Shown: positions 5,158 through 7,164 of the stretch, piece by piece
Layout of the letters: each line of letters opens with the position of its first letter
Numbering within the stretch: the stretch's first letter is position 1
NCBI GenBank assembly: GCA_947258635.1
Contig: CAMYJM010000120.1
Location: forward strand, 1 to 7,164
Length of the DNA stretch: 7,164 nucleotides
Origin: an uncultured Acidimicrobiaceae bacterium
GTDB taxonomy: Bacteria; Actinomycetota; Acidimicrobiia; Spongiisociales; UBA5794
Reading direction: 5' to 3'
Notes under the pieces: model-generated
Told to the model about the DNA's origin: nothing
Seen by the model: the letters and a program-made list of their open reading frames with translations, nothing else
Databases searched by the model: none
Translations under genes and position numbers: made by a program

Positions 5158-6882
5158 ATGGGGGACGCTTTGTTGGTATCTCAGCTACGGCTCGTGAGAG
5201 CGCGGGCTCTCGGACTGTCACTCCTGCTCACGGCAACCCTCCTGTTTGCCGCTCCGCCACATCCCGCTACAGCCCAAACCGGCCCTGTGCTCGGGGGGCA
5301 GTTGTACTCCTCGGGCGGATTGGTGGAGGTCGAAGTGAGGCCGGCCAGCGCGGGACTGACGAGTGAGCTGTGGCTGCTCGAGCCCGGCCCGGAGACCTTC
5401 ATCGCCACGAATCGTGAGGTCGGCAAGATCGTTGAGATTGGGCCCTTCGCCGCCGGCGACGAGCTGATTTTCGGCATTCGGGTTCGCGGCAATGAGTTCC
5501 GGATGGGCCCCGCCGAACGGAATCCTGACGGAATCATCCACGCCCAGGTCGAGTTCCTCGAAGAGGGCCGCGCCATCGTTGGGTTCGAAGATCTGTTCGG
5601 GGGAGGGGACCGTGACTACGACGACAACGTCTTCGAGTTCCGCGGCGAGATCGCTCCGGAACCACCCGATCCCGATCCCGACCCTGACCCCACACCCGGA
5701 GCCTTAGGCCCCGTTGCTGATGCCGGTCCCGACCAGACCGTGTCTGAAGGCTCGACTGTCGCCCTCGATGGCTCGGCTTCATTCGATCGCGGCTCGCTCA
5801 ACCTCGTGGCGTCGACCGTCGAAGGGAATCTGCCCGGCGGGACGTCGGTGAGCGCCTCCCTCACCGAGCTCGGCGGCGTCGCCGGTGGCACCCAGCCACT
5901 CACCGGATCCGTTGCGATCGGGGAGGGCGCCGCGGTGCCCGACACTGCGATCGCTTACATCATCGACCTCTCCGGCAGCGCCAACTTCGGCGGCGGCTGT
6001 GCTGGCGACCAAAACGGGGACGGCCGAAGCAACCGGATCATCGACTGCGAGATCGCGGCGATTCTCGAACTGCACGACGAAGTCCTGACAGCAGAGACAG
6101 TCAAGGACGTTGCGCTGGTCACGTTCTCGAGCAGCGCCCGGGCGGAGGATCTGGACCCGACTCCCACTGTGGCCCAGCTAATCGGCCCCGCCGACGATCG
6201 CGACGGCAACGGTGTGCTCGACCTCGAGCAGCGGCTGCGCGCTCTGCGAGCCGGTGGAGCCACCAACATCCCGGCGGCGGCCAATGCCGCGTGCAACGTG
6301 CTTGCTGGGAGCACAGCCTCGACCCGGATCGCAGTGTTCATGTCGGACGGCGCATCGAACCGCGGCGGCGCGGTGGCCAACGTTCTGCCGTGCGCCAATC
6401 CCACGGTCTTTGAGGCGTTTGCGATCGGGGCCAGCAACACCTGTACGAGTGGCCGGGTCGGCGCCAAGCTGCAAGACGTTGCCGATCTGACCGGGGGCAC
6501 CTGCACCAACGTTCCGGACGTCGGCAACCTGCCGGACATTCTCCCCGGCGTGGTCGGAGCCCGGCTGGTCAGCGCCTTGCTTTCCATCGACGGCGCAGAT
6601 CCTATTGACATCTCAGCGACTGTCGGCCTACCGACCGATGCGCCTGCAGACATTCCCTTCACCCTCGATATTGCGGCGCTGGGCACCGGGCTTCACGAGA
6701 TCTGCCTGACCATCGTCGGGACCGATGCCGGCGGTGAGTCTTCGATCACTACATGTTCCGAGGCGAGCACCGTCGAGGGCCCGCTCAGCTACGAGTGGCG
6801 CGCCCTCACCGCGATCGGTCCGCCGGTGGTCCTTCCGTCATCCACCGCCGAGCAGCCGACATTCCTCGCCATCGACGATTGA
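5158..6882 (+). CDS. secreted DUF4114-like / split-PKD / vWA protein, ended by an in-frame TGA
   Basis: The open part encodes 574 residues. A signal peptide (1-39: Arg at 11, 14 and 16, hydrophobic LGLSLLLTATLLFAA, ATA cleavage) is followed by a DUF4114-like domain (about 65-163) with its signature GFEDLFGGGDRDYDD. A Pro-Asp linker (168-180) leads to the first half of a PKD domain, PVADAGPDQTVSEGSTVALD then GSASFD (185-210). About 330 residues then intervene with a vWA domain: MIDAS residues D270, S272, S274 (DLSGS), T369 (GGATN) and D397 (MSDG), flanked by beta-rich stretches (211-260 and 466-541). The PKD second half resumes at LSYEW (543-547) and runs to FLAIDD, where a TGA stands. Eight cysteines in the vWA region suggest disulfides outside the cell. 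MIDAS-type vWA domains bind ligands through a divalent metal, so adhesion or matrix binding is likely. No Shine-Dalgarno is evident at ATG 5158; TTG or GTG codons inside the n-region are alternatives. Domain calls are firm except DUF4114, which is from memory. Confidence 0.82.
   Translation: MGDALLVSQLRLVRARALGLSLLLTATLLFAAPPHPATAQTGPVLGGQLYSSGGLVEVEVRPASAGLTSELWLLEPGPETFIATNREVGKIVEIGPFAAGDELIFGIRVRGNEFRMGPAERNPDGIIHAQVEFLEEGRAIVGFEDLFGGGDRDYDDNVFEFRGEIAPEPPDPDPDPDPTPGALGPVADAGPDQTVSEGSTVALDGSASFDRGSLNLVASTVEGNLPGGTSVSASLTELGGVAGGTQPLTGSVAIGEGAAVPDTAIAYIIDLSGSANFGGGCAGDQNGDGRSNRIIDCEIAAILELHDEVLTAETVKDVALVTFSSSARAEDLDPTPTVAQLIGPADDRDGNGVLDLEQRLRALRAGGATNIPAAANAACNVLAGSTASTRIAVFMSDGASNRGGAVANVLPCANPTVFEAFAIGASNTCTSGRVGAKLQDVADLTGGTCTNVPDVGNLPDILPGVVGARLVSALLSIDGADPIDISATVGLPTDAPADIPFTLDIAALGTGLHEICLTIVGTDAGGESSITTCSEASTVEGPLSYEWRALTAIGPPVVLPSSTAEQPTFLAIDD
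5668..5697 (+). repeat. Asp-Pro hexanucleotide repeat (linker)
   Basis: Four tandem Asp-Pro codon pairs (GATCCC/GACCCT variants) followed by Thr-Pro, residues 171-180. It forms a stiff acidic linker between the DUF4114-like and PKD domains and is a place where length could vary by slippage. Confidence 0.6.
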
Positions 6883-7164
6883 ACGTACACCTTCGAGCTC
6901 ACGGTGATCAGCCCAACCGGGCTCACCGATGCCGATGAGGTCACGGTGACGGTCACCAACCTCGATCCGGCGGCCACGATCGAATCCCGCGAGGCATTTG
7001 CCGGCGGGGTAACGCTCCTCACCGGCAGCGTCACCGACCCGGGCTGGCTCGACGTCCACGAGGGGACCATCGACTGGGGAGACGGCACCGTCGCTCCGGT
7101 AGTCGTGTCCGCCCAGGGCGCCGGGTGGGCGTCCATGTTCGGCTCCCATATCTACGCAGATCCG
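6883..7164 (+). pseudogene. continuation of the PKD protein after the in-frame TGA; runs off the window
   Basis: The same frame stays open for 94 codons to the window end. It reads TYTFELTVISPTGLTDADEV then TVTVTN, the final strands of the PKD domain begun before the stop. A second PKD-type domain follows with TIDWGDGT and ends at SHIYADP, where the window stops. Codon use is unchanged. No good restart exists: GTG at 6904 is in frame but has no ribosome binding site and would begin in mid-domain. So this is either the severed half of a gene broken by one nonsense change, a sequencing or assembly error, or a readthrough product. Full gene length and C-terminal anchoring are unknown. Confidence 0.75.

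Noticed and set aside
5955..6686. Minus-strand open frame opposite the vWA domain
   Set aside because: Ser/Ala/Pro-rich shadow; the plus strand carries the complete MIDAS motif.
6880..6882. Genome-wide UGA-to-glycine recoding as in Gracilibacteria/SR1
   Set aside because: TGA ends at least four other genes here at sensible positions, and the window is GC-rich, unlike those lineages.

Overview
This is a 7.2-kb, high-GC, densely coding stretch of a bacterial chromosome. Strong G/C preference at third codon positions, an ECF sigma factor with a one-pass membrane partner, short or absent 5' leaders, and long secreted PKD/vWA proteins all suggest Actinomycetota, possibly an Acidimicrobiia-like lineage. 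The phylum is an inference; there is no rRNA or other marker gene. I see no tRNA, rRNA, CRISPR array, insertion sequence or prophage gene.

Layout: (1) a small LigA-like helical protein on the minus strand (79-333); (2) a divergent plus-strand pair, a cytoplasmic BNR/Asp-box beta-propeller (439-1491) whose stop overlaps the start of an 89-residue MoaD/ThiS-type ubiquitin-like protein ending in Gly-Gly (1491-1760); (3) a three-gene plus-strand operon joined by two ATGA overlaps: ECF sigma factor (GTG start at 1835), a membrane protein in the anti-sigma position (2392-3150), and a signal-peptide protein with a C-terminal membrane anchor (3147-3857); (4) a convergent minus-strand lipoprotein with a seven-bladed Vgb-like propeller (3854-4984), whose stop codon overlaps the stop of the previous gene; (5) a divergent large secreted protein (5158 to beyond the window end) with a DUF4114-like domain, a PKD domain split by an inserted vWA module, and a second PKD domain.

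How the genes may work together: the sigma/anti-sigma/membrane-protein operon looks like an envelope-signal module. The lipoprotein and the vWA/PKD protein are extracytoplasmic and could be envelope or adhesion components, but nothing here links them to the sigma factor. The propeller and MoaD-like protein form their own cytoplasmic pair.

The most striking signals are: an in-frame TGA (6880-6882) in the middle of a recognisable PKD domain, where a one-base change from GGA would restore the usual Asp-Asp-Gly-Thr-Tyr motif; the insertion of about 330 residues carrying a vWA domain into that same PKD domain; the coupled propeller/MoaD pair; and two genes whose start codons sit exactly 6 nt after a TANNNT box, as expected for leaderless transcripts.
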